64,000 nucleotides of DNA from Pseudomonas fluorescens. Lineage in GTDB: Bacteria > Pseudomonadota > Gammaproteobacteria > Pseudomonadales > Pseudomonadaceae. The stretch covers positions 1 through 64,000 of the forward strand of contig NZ_CABVHU010000023.1 in NCBI RefSeq assembly GCF_902497855.1, given 5' to 3'. A program made the translations under genes and the position numbers. The first letter of the stretch is position 1, and every line of letters starts with the position of its first letter. Under the pieces are notes generated by a model. It did not search any database. It was given only the letters and a program-made list of their open reading frames with translations, and was not told where the DNA came from. Positions 7,913-16,191 of this stretch are shown here, in pieces.

Positions 7913-8103
7913 GTAGGAGCTGGCTTGCCAGCGAAAGCGGTCTTAAGCCTTGCATCGCCCATGAAGACGCCTTCGCCGGCAAGCCGGCTCCTACAGGATC
8001 TCTGTAGGAGCGAGCTTGCTCGCGAAGGTCTCAAGGGCAACGCGTTCATTCAGAAAGCACGCGTTATCGTTAACGTCCATCGCGAGCAAGCTCGCTCCTA
8101 CAT
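7913..8103. repeat. Two adjacent REP doublets inside the liu operon
   Basis: The first doublet (7913-7996) has the GAGCTGGCTTGCCAGC core. The second (8003-8103) has the GAGCGAGCTTGCTCGC core and the linker CGTTATCGTTAACG. Together they fill the gap between liuB and liuC. Such hairpins often tune mRNA decay between operon genes. Confidence 0.85.
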
Positions 8104-8146
8104 AAGGTTCACATCATGATCAGATCAGATCAGAATCAGATCCAGA

Positions 8147-9751
8147 TCACATCCGGAACACGCCGAAGCGGCTCGGTTCGATTGGCGCGTTCAACGACGC
8201 CGACAAGGCCAGGGCCAACACATCCCGGGTCTGCGCCGGGTCGATGACACCGTCGTCCCACAGTCGCGCGCTGGAATAGTAGGGATGCCCCTGTTCCTCA
8301 TACTGATCGAGAATCGGCTGCTTGATCTCCGCTTCCTGCTCGGCACTGAAACCCTGGCCACTGCGCTCGGCCTGTTCGCGTTTCACCTGCACCAAAACAC
8401 CCGCCGCTTGCTCGGCACCCATCACCCCGATCCGCGCATTCGGCCACATCCACAAAAAGCGCGGATCATAAGCCCGGCCACACATGCCGTAGTTACCGGC
8501 ACCAAAACTGCCGCCAATGATCACCGTGAACTTCGGCACCTTGGCGCAGGCGACCGCGGTCACCAGTTTCGCGCCGTGCTTGGCAATGCCGCCGGCTTCG
8601 TATTTCTGCCCGACCATGAACCCGGTGATGTTCTGCAGGAACAGCAACGGAATTCCGCGCTGACACGCCAGCTCGATAAAGTGCGCGCCTTTCTGCGCGG
8701 CTTCGGCGAACAGGATGCCGTTGTTGGCGAGGATCGCGATCGGGTAACCGTGCAAGTGCGCAAAACCACACACCAGCGTCGTGCCGAACAGCGCCTTGAA
8801 TTCATCGAACACCGAACCGTCCACCAGCCGCGCGATCACTTCACGCACATCGAACGGCTGCTTGGCGTCCGCCGACACCACGCCATACAACTCGTCGCTG
8901 GCGTAGAGCGGGGCGATCGGCGTGCGTTGCTGCACTTCGCCAAGCTTGCGCCAGTTGAGGTTGGCGATGCTGCGCCGGGCAATGGCCAGGGCGTGCTCGT
9001 CGCTCTCGGCGTAATGGTCGGCCACCCCGGAAATCTTGCAGTGCACATCGGCCCCGCCCAGGTCCTCGGCGCTGACCACTTCACCGGTCGCGGCTTTCAC
9101 CAGCGGCGGCCCGGCGAGGAAAATCGTCGCCTGCTGACGCACCATGATCGCTTCGTCGGCCATCGCCGGCACATAGGCGCCACCGGCGGTGCACGAGCCC
9201 ATCACCACCGCGATCTGCGGAATGCCCATGGCGCTCATGTTGGCCTGGTTGAAGAAGATCCGGCCGAAGTGCTCACGGTCGGGGAACACTTCATCCTGGC
9301 GCGGCAGGTTGGCGCCACCGGAGTCCACCAGGTAGATGCACGGCAGGCGGTTCTGCTGGGCGATGGTCTGGGCGCGCAGGTGTTTTTTCACGGTCAGCGG
9401 GTAATACGAGCCACCCTTCACCGTGGCATCGTTGGCGACGATCATGCATTCGACGCCTTCCACCCGGCCGATCCCGGCAATTACACCGGCAGCCGGCACG
9501 TCTTCGCCATACACCGCGTAGGCCGCCAGTTGGCTGATCTCGAGAAACGGCGAGCCCGGATCGAGCAGGCGATTGATCCGCTCACGGGGCAGCAATTTGC
9601 CCCGGGAGGTGTGGCGCTCCTGCGCCTTCGGGCCGCCACCTTGCTGCACCTGGGCGAGCAGGGTGTGCAGGGCGTCGACCTGTTTGAGCATGGCCGCGCT
9701 GTTGGCGGCGAACTCCGCCGAACGAGGGTTGAGCTGGGTATGCAAAATCAT
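8147..9751 (-). CDS. liuB: Methylcrotonoyl-CoA carboxylase, carboxyltransferase beta subunit
   Basis: This 534-residue protein has two carboxyltransferase (crotonase-like) halves with glycine-rich acyl-CoA and carboxybiotin sites such as GSCTAGGAYVPAM and GGSFGAGNYGM. It transfers CO2 from the biotin of LiuD to 3-methylcrotonyl-CoA. The ATG at 9751 follows GGAG by seven bases; the 12 codons upstream fall in an intergenic repeat and are unlikely to be coding. It lies between liuA and liuC on the minus strand. Confidence 0.94.
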   Translation of the reverse strand: MILHTQLNPRSAEFAANSAAMLKQVDALHTLLAQVQQGGGPKAQERHTSRGKLLPRERINRLLDPGSPFLEISQLAAYAVYGEDVPAAGVIAGIGRVEGVECMIVANDATVKGGSYYPLTVKKHLRAQTIAQQNRLPCIYLVDSGGANLPRQDEVFPDREHFGRIFFNQANMSAMGIPQIAVVMGSCTAGGAYVPAMADEAIMVRQQATIFLAGPPLVKAATGEVVSAEDLGGADVHCKISGVADHYAESDEHALAIARRSIANLNWRKLGEVQQRTPIAPLYASDELYGVVSADAKQPFDVREVIARLVDGSVFDEFKALFGTTLVCGFAHLHGYPIAILANNGILFAEAAQKGAHFIELACQRGIPLLFLQNITGFMVGQKYEAGGIAKHGAKLVTAVACAKVPKFTVIIGGSFGAGNYGMCGRAYDPRFLWMWPNARIGVMGAEQAAGVLVQVKREQAERSGQGFSAEQEAEIKQPILDQYEEQGHPYYSSARLWDDGVIDPAQTRDVLALALSASLNAPIEPSRFGVFRM

Positions 9752-9763
9752 CGGGCTACTCCG

Positions 9764-9842
9764 TAGCAGCTTCAAGTTGCAAGCCACAAGTCAGAAGCAA
9801 GCGTGCAGTGCTCTTGCCGCTTGAAACTTGCCGCTTGCCGCT
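9764..9842. repeat. Intergenic inverted repeat between liuA and liuB
   Basis: Related segments such as GCTTCAAGTTGCAAGC and GCTTGAAACTTGCCGCTTGC face each other with a short loop. The element resembles a second small dispersed repeat type of Pseudomonas, unrelated to REP. It could form a hairpin in the liu transcript. Confidence 0.5.
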
Positions 9843-9850
9843 AACGAAAT

Positions 9851-11014
9851 TTATTTCGTTTCGTTGAACAGTTCGCGACCGATCAGCATGCGCCGGATCT
9901 CACTGGTGCCCGCACCGATTTCGTACAGCTTGGCGTCGCGCAGCAGGCGCCCGGCAGGGAATTCGTTGATGTAGCCATTGCCACCGAGAATCTGGATCGC
10001 ATCCAGGGCCATTCGGGTCGCGCATTCGGCGCTGTAGAGGATGACTCCGGCGGCGTCCTTGCGGGCGGTTTCGCCACGCTCGCACGCCTGGGCCACCGCA
10101 TACAGGTAGGCGCGGCTGGCGTTGAGCTGGGTGTACATGTCGGCGACCTTGCCCTGGATCAGCTGGAACTCGCCGATGCTCTGGCCGAACTGCTTGCGGT
10201 CGTGGATGTACGGCACGATCAGGTCCATGCAGGCCTGCATGATCCCGGTCGGGCCGCCGGACAGCACCACGCGTTCGTAGTCGAGGCCGCTCATCAACAC
10301 TTTCACGCCACCGTTGAGCACGCCGAGGATGTTCTCTTCCGGCACTTCCACGTCATCGAAGAACAGCTCGCAGGTGTTGGAACCGCGCATGCCCAGCTTG
10401 TCGAATTTGTTGCTGCGGCTGAAGCCTTTGGAATCACGCTCGACGATGAACGCAGTGATGCCATGCGGGCCCTTTTCCAGGTCGGTCTTGGCGTAGATCA
10501 CGTAGGTGTTGGCGTCCGGACCGTTGGTGATCCAGGTCTTGCTGCCGTTGAGCACATAGTGATCGCCGCGCTTGTCGGCGCGCAGCTTCATCGACACCAC
10601 GTCGGAGCCGGCATTCGGCTCGCTCATGGCCAGGGCGCCGATGTGCTCGCCGCTGATCAGCTTGGGCAGGTACTTGGTTTTCTGCTCGTGATTGCCGTTG
10701 CGGTTGATCTGGTTCACGCACAGGTTGGAGTGCGCGCCATAGGACAGCGCCACTGAGGCCGAGCCGCGGCTGATCTCTTCCATGATCACCACGTGCGCCA
10801 GGTAACCCAGGCCGGCGCCGCCGTACTCTTCCGGCACGGTGACCCCCAGCAGGCCCATGTCGCCGAACTTGCGCCACAGGTCCGCCGGGAACAGGTTGTC
10901 GATGTCGATCTGAGCGGCGCGCGGGGCGATCTCTTTGGCAACGAAGGCCTGAACCTGATCGCGCAGCATGTCGATGGTTTCACCGAGGGCAAAATTCAGG
11001 GATGGGTAGCTCAT
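9851..11014 (-). CDS. liuA: Isovaleryl-CoA dehydrogenase
   Basis: This 387-residue FAD-dependent acyl-CoA dehydrogenase carries the family signatures MSEPNAGSDV and QILGGNGYINEFP. The tail RDAKLYEIGAGTSEIRRMLI is typical of isovaleryl-CoA dehydrogenases. It oxidises isovaleryl-CoA to 3-methylcrotonyl-CoA and passes electrons to ETF. It is the first gene of the liuABCD unit, with AAGGTGA before the ATG. Two LiuR-like palindromes lie 55-115 bp upstream, so the whole unit is probably repressed until leucine-derived intermediates appear. Confidence 0.94.
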   Translation of the reverse strand: MSYPSLNFALGETIDMLRDQVQAFVAKEIAPRAAQIDIDNLFPADLWRKFGDMGLLGVTVPEEYGGAGLGYLAHVVIMEEISRGSASVALSYGAHSNLCVNQINRNGNHEQKTKYLPKLISGEHIGALAMSEPNAGSDVVSMKLRADKRGDHYVLNGSKTWITNGPDANTYVIYAKTDLEKGPHGITAFIVERDSKGFSRSNKFDKLGMRGSNTCELFFDDVEVPEENILGVLNGGVKVLMSGLDYERVVLSGGPTGIMQACMDLIVPYIHDRKQFGQSIGEFQLIQGKVADMYTQLNASRAYLYAVAQACERGETARKDAAGVILYSAECATRMALDAIQILGGNGYINEFPAGRLLRDAKLYEIGAGTSEIRRMLIGRELFNETK

Positions 11015-11070
11015 GGGTCACCTTTTGGCTTTTTTGTAGGGTAGGGGAGGGCCGTGATCCGGTTCTCACC

Positions 11071-11086
11071 TTTACGTTAACGTAAA
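11071..11086. promoter_or_regulatory. LiuR-like operator 1 upstream of liuA
   Basis: TTTACGTTAACGTAAA is a perfect 16-bp palindrome, matching the pattern known for the MerR-type regulator LiuR. It lies 57 bp upstream of the liuA start. Confidence 0.8.
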
Positions 11087-11113
11087 CCTGAGACGAATGG
11101 CTGTCAATCACCC

Positions 11114-11129
11114 TTTACGTTAACGTCAA
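11114..11129. promoter_or_regulatory. LiuR-like operator 2 upstream of liuA
   Basis: TTTACGTTAACGTCAA is a near copy of operator 1. The centres are 43 bp apart, close to four helical turns, so dimers would face the same side of the DNA. Confidence 0.75.
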
Positions 11130-11175
11130 CTTAGGCGACATTATAGCCAGTTCAAGATGTAACCACGGACCACCC

Positions 11176-11608
11176 TGTAGGAGCTGGCTTGCCAGCGAAG
11201 GCGTCAGATCAGTCAACATCGATGTTGAATTTGCCGGCCTCTTCGCTGGCAAGCCAGCTCCTACAAGGGACGGTCCGCAGCTAAACCCTGTAGGAGCTGG
11301 CTTGCCAGCGAAGGCGTCAGATCAGTCAACATCGATGTTGAATTTGCCGGCCTCTTCGCTGGCAAGCCAGCTCCTACAAGGGACCGTCCGCAGCTGAACC
11401 CTGTAGGAGCTGGCTTGCCAGCGAAGGCGTTAGATCAGTCAACATCGATGTTGAACGTGCCGGCCATCTTCGCTGGCAAGCCAGCTCCTACAAGGGACCG
11501 TCCGCAGCTGAACCCTGTAGGAGCTGGCTTGCCAGCGAAGGCGTCCGATCAGTCGACATTGATGTTGGATTTGATGGCCTCTTCGCTGGCAAGCCAGCTC
11601 CTACAAGG
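11176..11608. repeat. Tandem array of four REP doublets, period 113-114 bp
   Basis: Four head-to-tail copies start at about 11176, 11289, 11402 and 11516. Each holds inverted REP arms around GATCAGTCAACATCGATGTT and ends in CAAGGGACNGTCCGCAGC. Copies are nearly identical, with small changes in the third and fourth, which points to recent amplification. The array fills the space between liuA and the acyl-CoA ligase, just upstream of the latter's start. Confidence 0.92.
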
Positions 11609-11649
11609 GGACCGTAGCCAACCCATAAATAAAGACAATAGGGGTCGTC

Positions 11650-13347
11650 ATGGATCAACCCACCGCAAGCCCGCAGCGCAGCTACACCCGCGGTTCCCAG
11701 GACAAAGCCTTGCTGGCGATGACCATCGGCCAGGCGTTCGACAACACCGTCGCGCAGTACCCGACCGGGGAGGCGCTGGTCGTGCGCCACCAGCAACTGC
11801 GCTACACCTGGCAGCAATTGGCCGACGCCGTGGACCTGCACGCCAGGGCGCTACTGGCCCTGGGCCTGCAAACCGGCGATCGCCTCGGCATCTGCGCCCC
11901 CAACTGCGCCCAATGGTGCATCAGCCAGTTCGCCAGCGCGAAAATCGGCGTGATCCTGGTCAACATCAACCCGGCGTACCGCAGTTCCGAACTGGAATAC
12001 GTACTCAAGCAATCCGGCTGTCAATGGCTGGTCTGCGCCGGCGCCTTCAAAACCTCCAACTACCACGGCATGCTGCAAGGCCTGGTGCCGGAACTGGCGC
12101 AGCACGCCACCGGCCAATTGCACAGCGAACGCCTGCCGGACCTGCGCGGCGTGATCAGCCTCGACGCCCAGCCGCCAGCGGGTTTCCTGCCCTGGTCGCA
12201 GCTGACCGATCTGGCCGGCAGCGTATCCGCCGACCAGTTGCAAGAACGCCAGGACAGCCTGCATTTCGACCAGGCGGTGAACATCCAGTACACCTCCGGC
12301 ACCACCGGCTTCCCCAAGGGCGCGACCCTCAGCCACTACAACATTCTCAACAACGGCTACATGGTCGGCGAAAGCCTCGGCCTGACCCACGCAGACCGGC
12401 TGGTGATCCCGGTGCCGCTGTATCACTGCTTCGGCATGGTCATGGGCAACCTGGGCTGCATGACTCACGGCAGCACCATGATCTACCCCAACGATGCCTT
12501 CGATCCGCTGCTGACCCTGACCACCGTCGCCGAAGAACAGGCCACCGCGCTCTACGGCGTCCCGACCATGTTCATCGCCCTGCTGGACCAACCCCAGCGT
12601 GCGGAATTCGACCTGTCGAGCCTGCGCACCGGAATCATGGCCGGGGCCACCTGCCCGATCGAAGTGATGCGCCGGGTCATCACCGACATGCACATGAGCG
12701 AAGTGCAGATCGCCTACGGCATGACGGAAACCAGCCCGGTGTCGTTGCAGACCGGCCCCTCGGACGACCTGGAGCTGCGCGTCACCACCGTCGGCCGCAC
12801 CCAGCCGCAACTGGAAAGCAAAATCATCGACGAGGCGGGCAACCTGGTGCCCCGCGGCACCATCGGCGAACTCTGCACCCGCGGCTACAGCGTGATGCTC
12901 GGCTACTGGAACAACCCGCAAGGCACCGCGGAAGCCATCGACCAGGCCGGCTGGATGCACACCGGCGACCTGGCGAGCATGAACGACGAGGGCTACGTGT
13001 GCATCGCCGGCCGCAACAAGGACATGATCATCCGCGGCGGTGAAAACATTTACCCCCGGGAGCTGGAAGAATTTTTCTTCACCCACCCGGCCGTGGCCGA
13101 CGTGCAAGTGATCGGCATCCCGTGCTCGCGCTACGGCGAAGAAATCGTCGCCTGGATCAAATTCCACCCCGGCCACAGCGCCACCGAGCAAGAACTCCAG
13201 GCCTGGTGCAAAGAACGCATCGCCCACTTCAAGACGCCGCGTCACTTCAAATTCGTCGAGGAGTTCCCAATGACCGTGACCGGCAAGATCCAGAAATTCC
13301 GCATGCGCGAAATCAGCATCGAAGAACTAAACATCAACAAAACCTGA
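11650..13347 (+). CDS. AMP-forming acyl-CoA synthetase
   Basis: This 565-residue ANL-superfamily ligase activates a carboxylic acid as acyl-AMP and then acyl-CoA. Visible motifs are the P-loop YTSGTTGFPKGATLS (from residue 214), YGMTETSPV, and the hinge and lysine regions GRNKDMIIRGGENIYP and TGKIQKF near the end. Length and motifs fit medium/short-chain fatty acyl-CoA ligases of the ACSF2 type. It sits between the two halves of the liu regulon on the opposite strand, suggesting activation of isovalerate or a related branched acid, but no LiuR-like site is seen before it. The promoter would have to lie in or beyond the REP array. An AAGGGGAGC hairpin follows at 13741. Confidence 0.88.
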   Translation: MDQPTASPQRSYTRGSQDKALLAMTIGQAFDNTVAQYPTGEALVVRHQQLRYTWQQLADAVDLHARALLALGLQTGDRLGICAPNCAQWCISQFASAKIGVILVNINPAYRSSELEYVLKQSGCQWLVCAGAFKTSNYHGMLQGLVPELAQHATGQLHSERLPDLRGVISLDAQPPAGFLPWSQLTDLAGSVSADQLQERQDSLHFDQAVNIQYTSGTTGFPKGATLSHYNILNNGYMVGESLGLTHADRLVIPVPLYHCFGMVMGNLGCMTHGSTMIYPNDAFDPLLTLTTVAEEQATALYGVPTMFIALLDQPQRAEFDLSSLRTGIMAGATCPIEVMRRVITDMHMSEVQIAYGMTETSPVSLQTGPSDDLELRVTTVGRTQPQLESKIIDEAGNLVPRGTIGELCTRGYSVMLGYWNNPQGTAEAIDQAGWMHTGDLASMNDEGYVCIAGRNKDMIIRGGENIYPRELEEFFFTHPAVADVQVIGIPCSRYGEEIVAWIKFHPGHSATEQELQAWCKERIAHFKTPRHFKFVEEFPMTVTGKIQKFRMREISIEELNINKT

Positions 13348-13356
13348 CACCCCCCT

Positions 13357-13704
13357 TGTAGGAGCCGGCTTGCCGGCGAAAGCGGTCTATCAGCCAACAA
13401 CAACGTCGACTGACCCACCGCCTTCGCCAGCAAGCCGGCTCCTACAGTTGACCGAGGCTGCCCGGGAATCCACTGACCGCCGCAGCCCCCCTGTAGGAGC
13501 TGGCTTGCCAGCGAAGAGGCCGGCACATCCAACCACTAACCTGACAGACACACCGCTCCCGCCAGCAACCGGCTCCTGCAGGCTATCCCAGGATTCAGTG
13601 ACTGTAGGAGCGAGCTTGCTCGCGATGGACGTTAACGATAACGAGTGCTGCCTGGGTAAACGCGGTGCGCTGACGTCCATCGCGAGCAAGCTCGCTCCTA
13701 CAGT
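13357..13704. repeat. Cluster of three REP-type elements
   Basis: There is a doublet at 13357-13446, a second at about 13494-13580 whose right arm is degenerate (CAGCAACCGGCTCCTGCA), and a third of the GAGCGAGCTTGCTCGC type at 13601-13703 with the linker GTTAACGATAACG. They separate the acyl-CoA ligase from the crcY terminator and hold no gene. Confidence 0.85.
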
Positions 13705-13740
13705 GGGGAAGGGGGGAAATCACAAACACCAGAAAGCACA

Positions 13741-13762
13741 AAGGGGAGCCGAAGCTCCCCTT
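13741..13762 (+). terminator. Bidirectional hairpin terminator (acyl-CoA ligase / crcY)
   Basis: AAGGGGAGC-CGAA-GCTCCCCTT followed by TTAATTTTG can end plus-strand transcription from the acyl-CoA ligase. On the minus strand the same stem ends the crcY RNA. Confidence 0.75.
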
Positions 13763-14118
13763 TAATTTTGTCGTTACGTGCTCTTTTTTTATTATTGAGG
13801 GGCGGTCTGTTTTTGTTTTTAGCAACCGTGACCCTTTACCGCTGTTTTTATCGACCCCCATCCGGGATCAAGAGCAAACGTATTTTTTTGAGCGCTGATC
13901 TACTTTCTCGCCAAGCGATCCAACCAGTTCGGGAGCTACCTGAAGGTAGTTTTATTATTCTCTGCCCGGTTGCGGGTCACTCCGAAAAGCACCCTGAAAA
14001 GCACATCCTCTCCAAAAAAATCTGTTAGCTGCGTCTCTGCCGTGTTGTTTTTGTTATGTCAGAGTCGTTACGTCTTATTTTTATTAGGGTTGGAACGTTT
14101 TTTTTTGTTCTTGTTATG
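13741..14118 (-). ncRNA. crcY: CrcY-type regulatory RNA (Hfq/Crc decoy of catabolite repression)
   Basis: The minus strand has the features of Pseudomonas CrcZ/X/Y RNAs. At least six A-rich CA motifs are visible, for example AACAAAAACAACA (14043-14055), AATAATAAAA (13950-13959), AAAAACAAAAACAGA (13806-13820) and AATAATAAAAAAAGA (13782-13796). It also has the stretch CGGCAGAGACGCAGCTAACA and the terminator GGGGAGCTTCGGCTCCCC. A sigma-54 promoter sits upstream. These RNAs bind Hfq (with Crc) and relieve repression of catabolic genes when the CbrAB system senses poor carbon supply. CrcY is chosen because, as I recall, crcY of P. putida lies beside the HMG-CoA lyase gene, as here. The 5' end is estimated from the promoter. 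Confidence 0.87.
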
Positions 14119-14128
14119 CCATAGAGAT

Positions 14129-14145
14129 AGCAGGAGCCGTGCCAA
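14129..14145 (-). promoter_or_regulatory. Sigma-54 promoter of the CrcY-type RNA
   Basis: On the minus strand TTGGCACGGCTCCTGCT has the invariant GG and GC ten bases apart and matches the -24/-12 consensus TGGCACG-N4-TTGC well. Transcription should start near 14118. Sigma-54 dependence is the rule for CbrB-activated crc RNAs. Confidence 0.85.
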
Positions 14146-14224
14146 CTTTTAAAAATCCTTTAAAATCAATGAGTTAATATTTTTCGGGGATTTTCCCCTC
14201 GCCAAAATCCCCTGATTTGTTTCC

Positions 14225-14267
14225 GTGTTACTCGCTTGTCCCCCACATTCGGACGTTGCGGTAACAC
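14225..14267. promoter_or_regulatory. Probable CbrB upstream activating site
   Basis: GTGTTAC (14225-14231) and GTAACAC (14261-14267) form an inverted pair 36 bp apart, about 100-150 bp upstream of the predicted start of the RNA. This is the arrangement expected for CbrB binding at sigma-54 crc promoters. The second half lies only about 20 bp from the liuE stop codon. Confidence 0.65.
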
Positions 14268-14285
14268 CCCGACACATCCGCCCAC

Positions 14286-15185
14286 TCACTGCGCGCTACG
14301 CGCCCTGGCCACACGCGAACCGCTGGCGCGTCCCAGCACCGTGCTGATGTGCTGGCCTGCCACAATCAAAGCCTCGAGGTCGATACCGCTGTCGATGCCC
14401 AGGCCGTTGAGCAGGTACACCACGTCTTCGGTGGCCACGTTACCGCTGGCGCCCTTGGCATAGGGGCAGCCGCCAAGGCCGGCGATCGAGCTGTCGAACA
14501 CCGCGACCCCTTCCAGCAGACTGGCGTAGATATTCGCCATGGCCTGGCCATAGGTGTCATGGAAGTGCCCGGCCAGTTTCTCCCGCGGCACATCGGCCGC
14601 CACCACCTCAATCAGCTTGCGGGTGGCACCGGCCGTCCCGGTGCCGATGGTGTCGCCCAGGGACACTTCATAGCAGCCCATGTCATACAGCTCGCGCGCG
14701 ACCAGCGCCACTTGCTCCGGCGCGACGTTACCCTCATAAGGGCAGCCCAGCACACAGGACACATAACCCCGCACACTCACCCCGTGCTGCTTCGCCGCCT
14801 CCATGATCGGCACAAAACGCGCCAGGCTTTCACTGATCGAGCAATTGATATTGCGCTGGGAAAACGCCTCGGACGCCGCGGCAAACACCGCAACCTCCTT
14901 GACCCCGGCAGCCACCGCATCCTCAAACCCGCGAAGATTGGGCGCGAGCGCGGCATAGGTCACCCCGGGCTTGCGCTGGATCTGCGCAAAGACCTCGGCA
15001 GACCCGGCCATCTGCGGCACCCACTTGGGCGAAACAAAACTGCCGACCTCGATATAGCTCACCCCGGCGGCAGTCAGCGCGTCGACCAACCGCACCTTGT
15101 CCGCGACACTGATGGGCTGGGCTTCATTTTGCAGACCGTCGCGAGGGCCGACTTCGACCAGGCGTACGTGAGTAGGTAGAGACAT
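14286..15185 (-). CDS. liuE: Hydroxymethylglutaryl-CoA lyase
   Basis: This 299-residue TIM-barrel lyase cleaves HMG-CoA to acetyl-CoA and acetoacetate, the last step of leucine breakdown. The N-terminal metal and substrate motif VEVGPRDGLQNE, the SLGDTIG strand and the catalytic cysteine loop GLGGCPYAKGASGN are all present. The start at 15185 (MSLPTHVRL) matches the family; 19 codons upstream are open but fall in a repeat. It is on the same strand as liuR but separated by 250 bp of repeats, and about 3.3 kb from liuA. The CrcY-type RNA starts just beyond its stop on the same strand. Confidence 0.93.
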   Translation of the reverse strand: MSLPTHVRLVEVGPRDGLQNEAQPISVADKVRLVDALTAAGVSYIEVGSFVSPKWVPQMAGSAEVFAQIQRKPGVTYAALAPNLRGFEDAVAAGVKEVAVFAAASEAFSQRNINCSISESLARFVPIMEAAKQHGVSVRGYVSCVLGCPYEGNVAPEQVALVARELYDMGCYEVSLGDTIGTGTAGATRKLIEVVAADVPREKLAGHFHDTYGQAMANIYASLLEGVAVFDSSIAGLGGCPYAKGASGNVATEDVVYLLNGLGIDSGIDLEALIVAGQHISTVLGRASGSRVARARSAQ

Positions 15186-15208
15186 AAGAAATGTACCTGT
15201 CAGTAAGG

Positions 15209-15320
15209 GATCGTTCCCATGCTCTGCGTGGGAATGCCTCAATGGACGCTCTGCGTCCGCTCTTGATGTGTGACGCGCAGCGTCACGGGCTGCGTTCCCA
15301 CGCGGAACGTGGGAACAATC
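15209..15320. repeat. Structured dispersed repeat (three nested hairpins)
   Basis: The element opens GATCGTTCCCATGCTCTGCG and closes with the inverse CGTGGGAACAATC. Internally it has GGACGCTCTGCGTCC and GTGACGCGCAGCGTCAC, so it can fold into a multi-stem structure. Its layout differs from REPs and resembles a separate repeat family of fluorescent pseudomonads. It lies just upstream of liuE and could affect its leader. Confidence 0.75.
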
Positions 15321-15329
15321 AAAAAATCC

Positions 15330-15420
15330 TGTAGGAGCCGGCTTGCCGGCGAAGGCGTCAGGTCAGTCGACATCAATGTTGAATGTGCCGGCCTATTCGC
15401 TGGCAAGCCAGCTCCTACAG
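15330..15420. repeat. REP doublet between liuR and liuE
   Basis: Inverted arms TGTAGGAGCCGGCTTGCCGG and GGCAAGCCAGCTCCTACA flank the linker GTCGACATCAATGTTGAATG, the same linker type as in the array at 11176-11608. Confidence 0.85.
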
Positions 15421-15434
15421 GGGATTGTGTGGAC

Positions 15435-15836
15435 CTATTGAACGGCCCGCTGACTCTCGATCGTCTGCTCCAACGCCTGGATACATCGTTCCTGCGCCGT
15501 ATCCAACTCCAGCTTCATCTGCTCGATGTCCAGCATCTGCTGCTCAAGCTGCTCCCGACGCTCAGCGATTTTGTTCAGCATCGTCTGCAGCTGTTTCTGA
15601 TTGCCACCGGTAGGATCGTAAAGCTCAATCAACTCACGGCATTCCGCCAGCGAAAAACCAATCCGCTTGCCCCGCAAAATCAGCTTCAAGCTGACCTTGT
15701 CCCGCGGCGAATAGATACGTTCCTGCCCACGCCGCTCAGGGCTGAGCAGCCCTTGCTCTTCATAAAAGCGAATGGCCCGGGTGGTGATGTCGAGCTCGCG
15801 GGCGAGGTCGGAGATGCTATAGGTCTGGCTGCTCAT
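15435..15836 (-). CDS. liuR: MerR-family regulator of the liu genes
   Basis: This 133-residue regulator has the MerR N-terminal winged helix (YSISDLARELDITTRAIRFY, then EEQGLLSPERRG), a dimerisation coiled coil (about 80-125) and no cysteine metal site. That fits LiuR, which controls branched-chain catabolism in proteobacteria. Its own promoter carries the palindrome TTGACGTTTACGTCAA about 40 bp upstream, like the two sites before liuA, so autoregulation is likely. It is followed on the same strand by liuE. Confidence 0.9.
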   Translation of the reverse strand: MSSQTYSISDLARELDITTRAIRFYEEQGLLSPERRGQERIYSPRDKVSLKLILRGKRIGFSLAECRELIELYDPTGGNQKQLQTMLNKIAERREQLEQQMLDIEQMKLELDTAQERCIQALEQTIESQRAVQ

Positions 15837-15878
15837 GGAAGCGCTCGAAAAAGGTCATGGCGCTAAGCTAATGGCAGG

Positions 15879-15894
15879 TTGACGTTTACGTCAA
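15879..15894. promoter_or_regulatory. LiuR-like operator upstream of liuR
   Basis: TTGACGTTTACGTCAA is a near-perfect palindrome sharing ACGTT/ACGTC half-sites with the liuA operators. Confidence 0.75.
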
Positions 15895-15970
15895 GGGGCG
15901 CATGCCTTTCAACACATCACACCCAGGCATCCACCGACCTGCGGCGCAAGAACCCGCCTGCGTGCCCCCC

Positions 15971-16075
15971 TGTAGGAGCTGGCTTGCCAGCGAAGAGGCC
16001 AGCACATTCAACATTGATGTCGACTGACCTGACGCCTTCGCTGCGGTGCGGCGATCCGACAAGCCAGCTCCTACA
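15971..16075. repeat. REP doublet with an interrupted right arm
   Basis: The left arm is TGTAGGAGCTGGCTTGCCAG. The right arm is split by an extra GCGGTGCGGCGATCCGA segment before CAAGCCAGCTCCTACA, which lengthens the loop. Confidence 0.8.
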
Positions 16076-16147
16076 GGGGGGTAAGCCCACACCGCAGCAT
16101 TTGGCAGCCGCTGAAAGATGTATAGATACCAATGCGCATCAAAAACA

Positions 16148-16174
16148 AACCCGGGCGCATCAGCGCCCGGGTTT
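16148..16174 (-). terminator. Intrinsic terminator after the chemoreceptor gene
   Basis: On the minus strand CCCGGGCGC-TGAT-GCGCCCGGG is followed by TTTGTTTTTG, about 20 bp past the stop codon of the chemoreceptor. Confidence 0.85.
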
Positions 16175-16191
16175 TTACCTAGAGAAGACGA

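Noticed and set aside
8285..9766. 493-codon plus-strand frame over liuB
   Set aside because: Antisense of a well-supported gene; no recognisable motif.
11851..13245. 464-codon frame antisense to the acyl-CoA ligase
   Set aside because: Shadow of third-position GC; low-complexity A/V/G/H composition.
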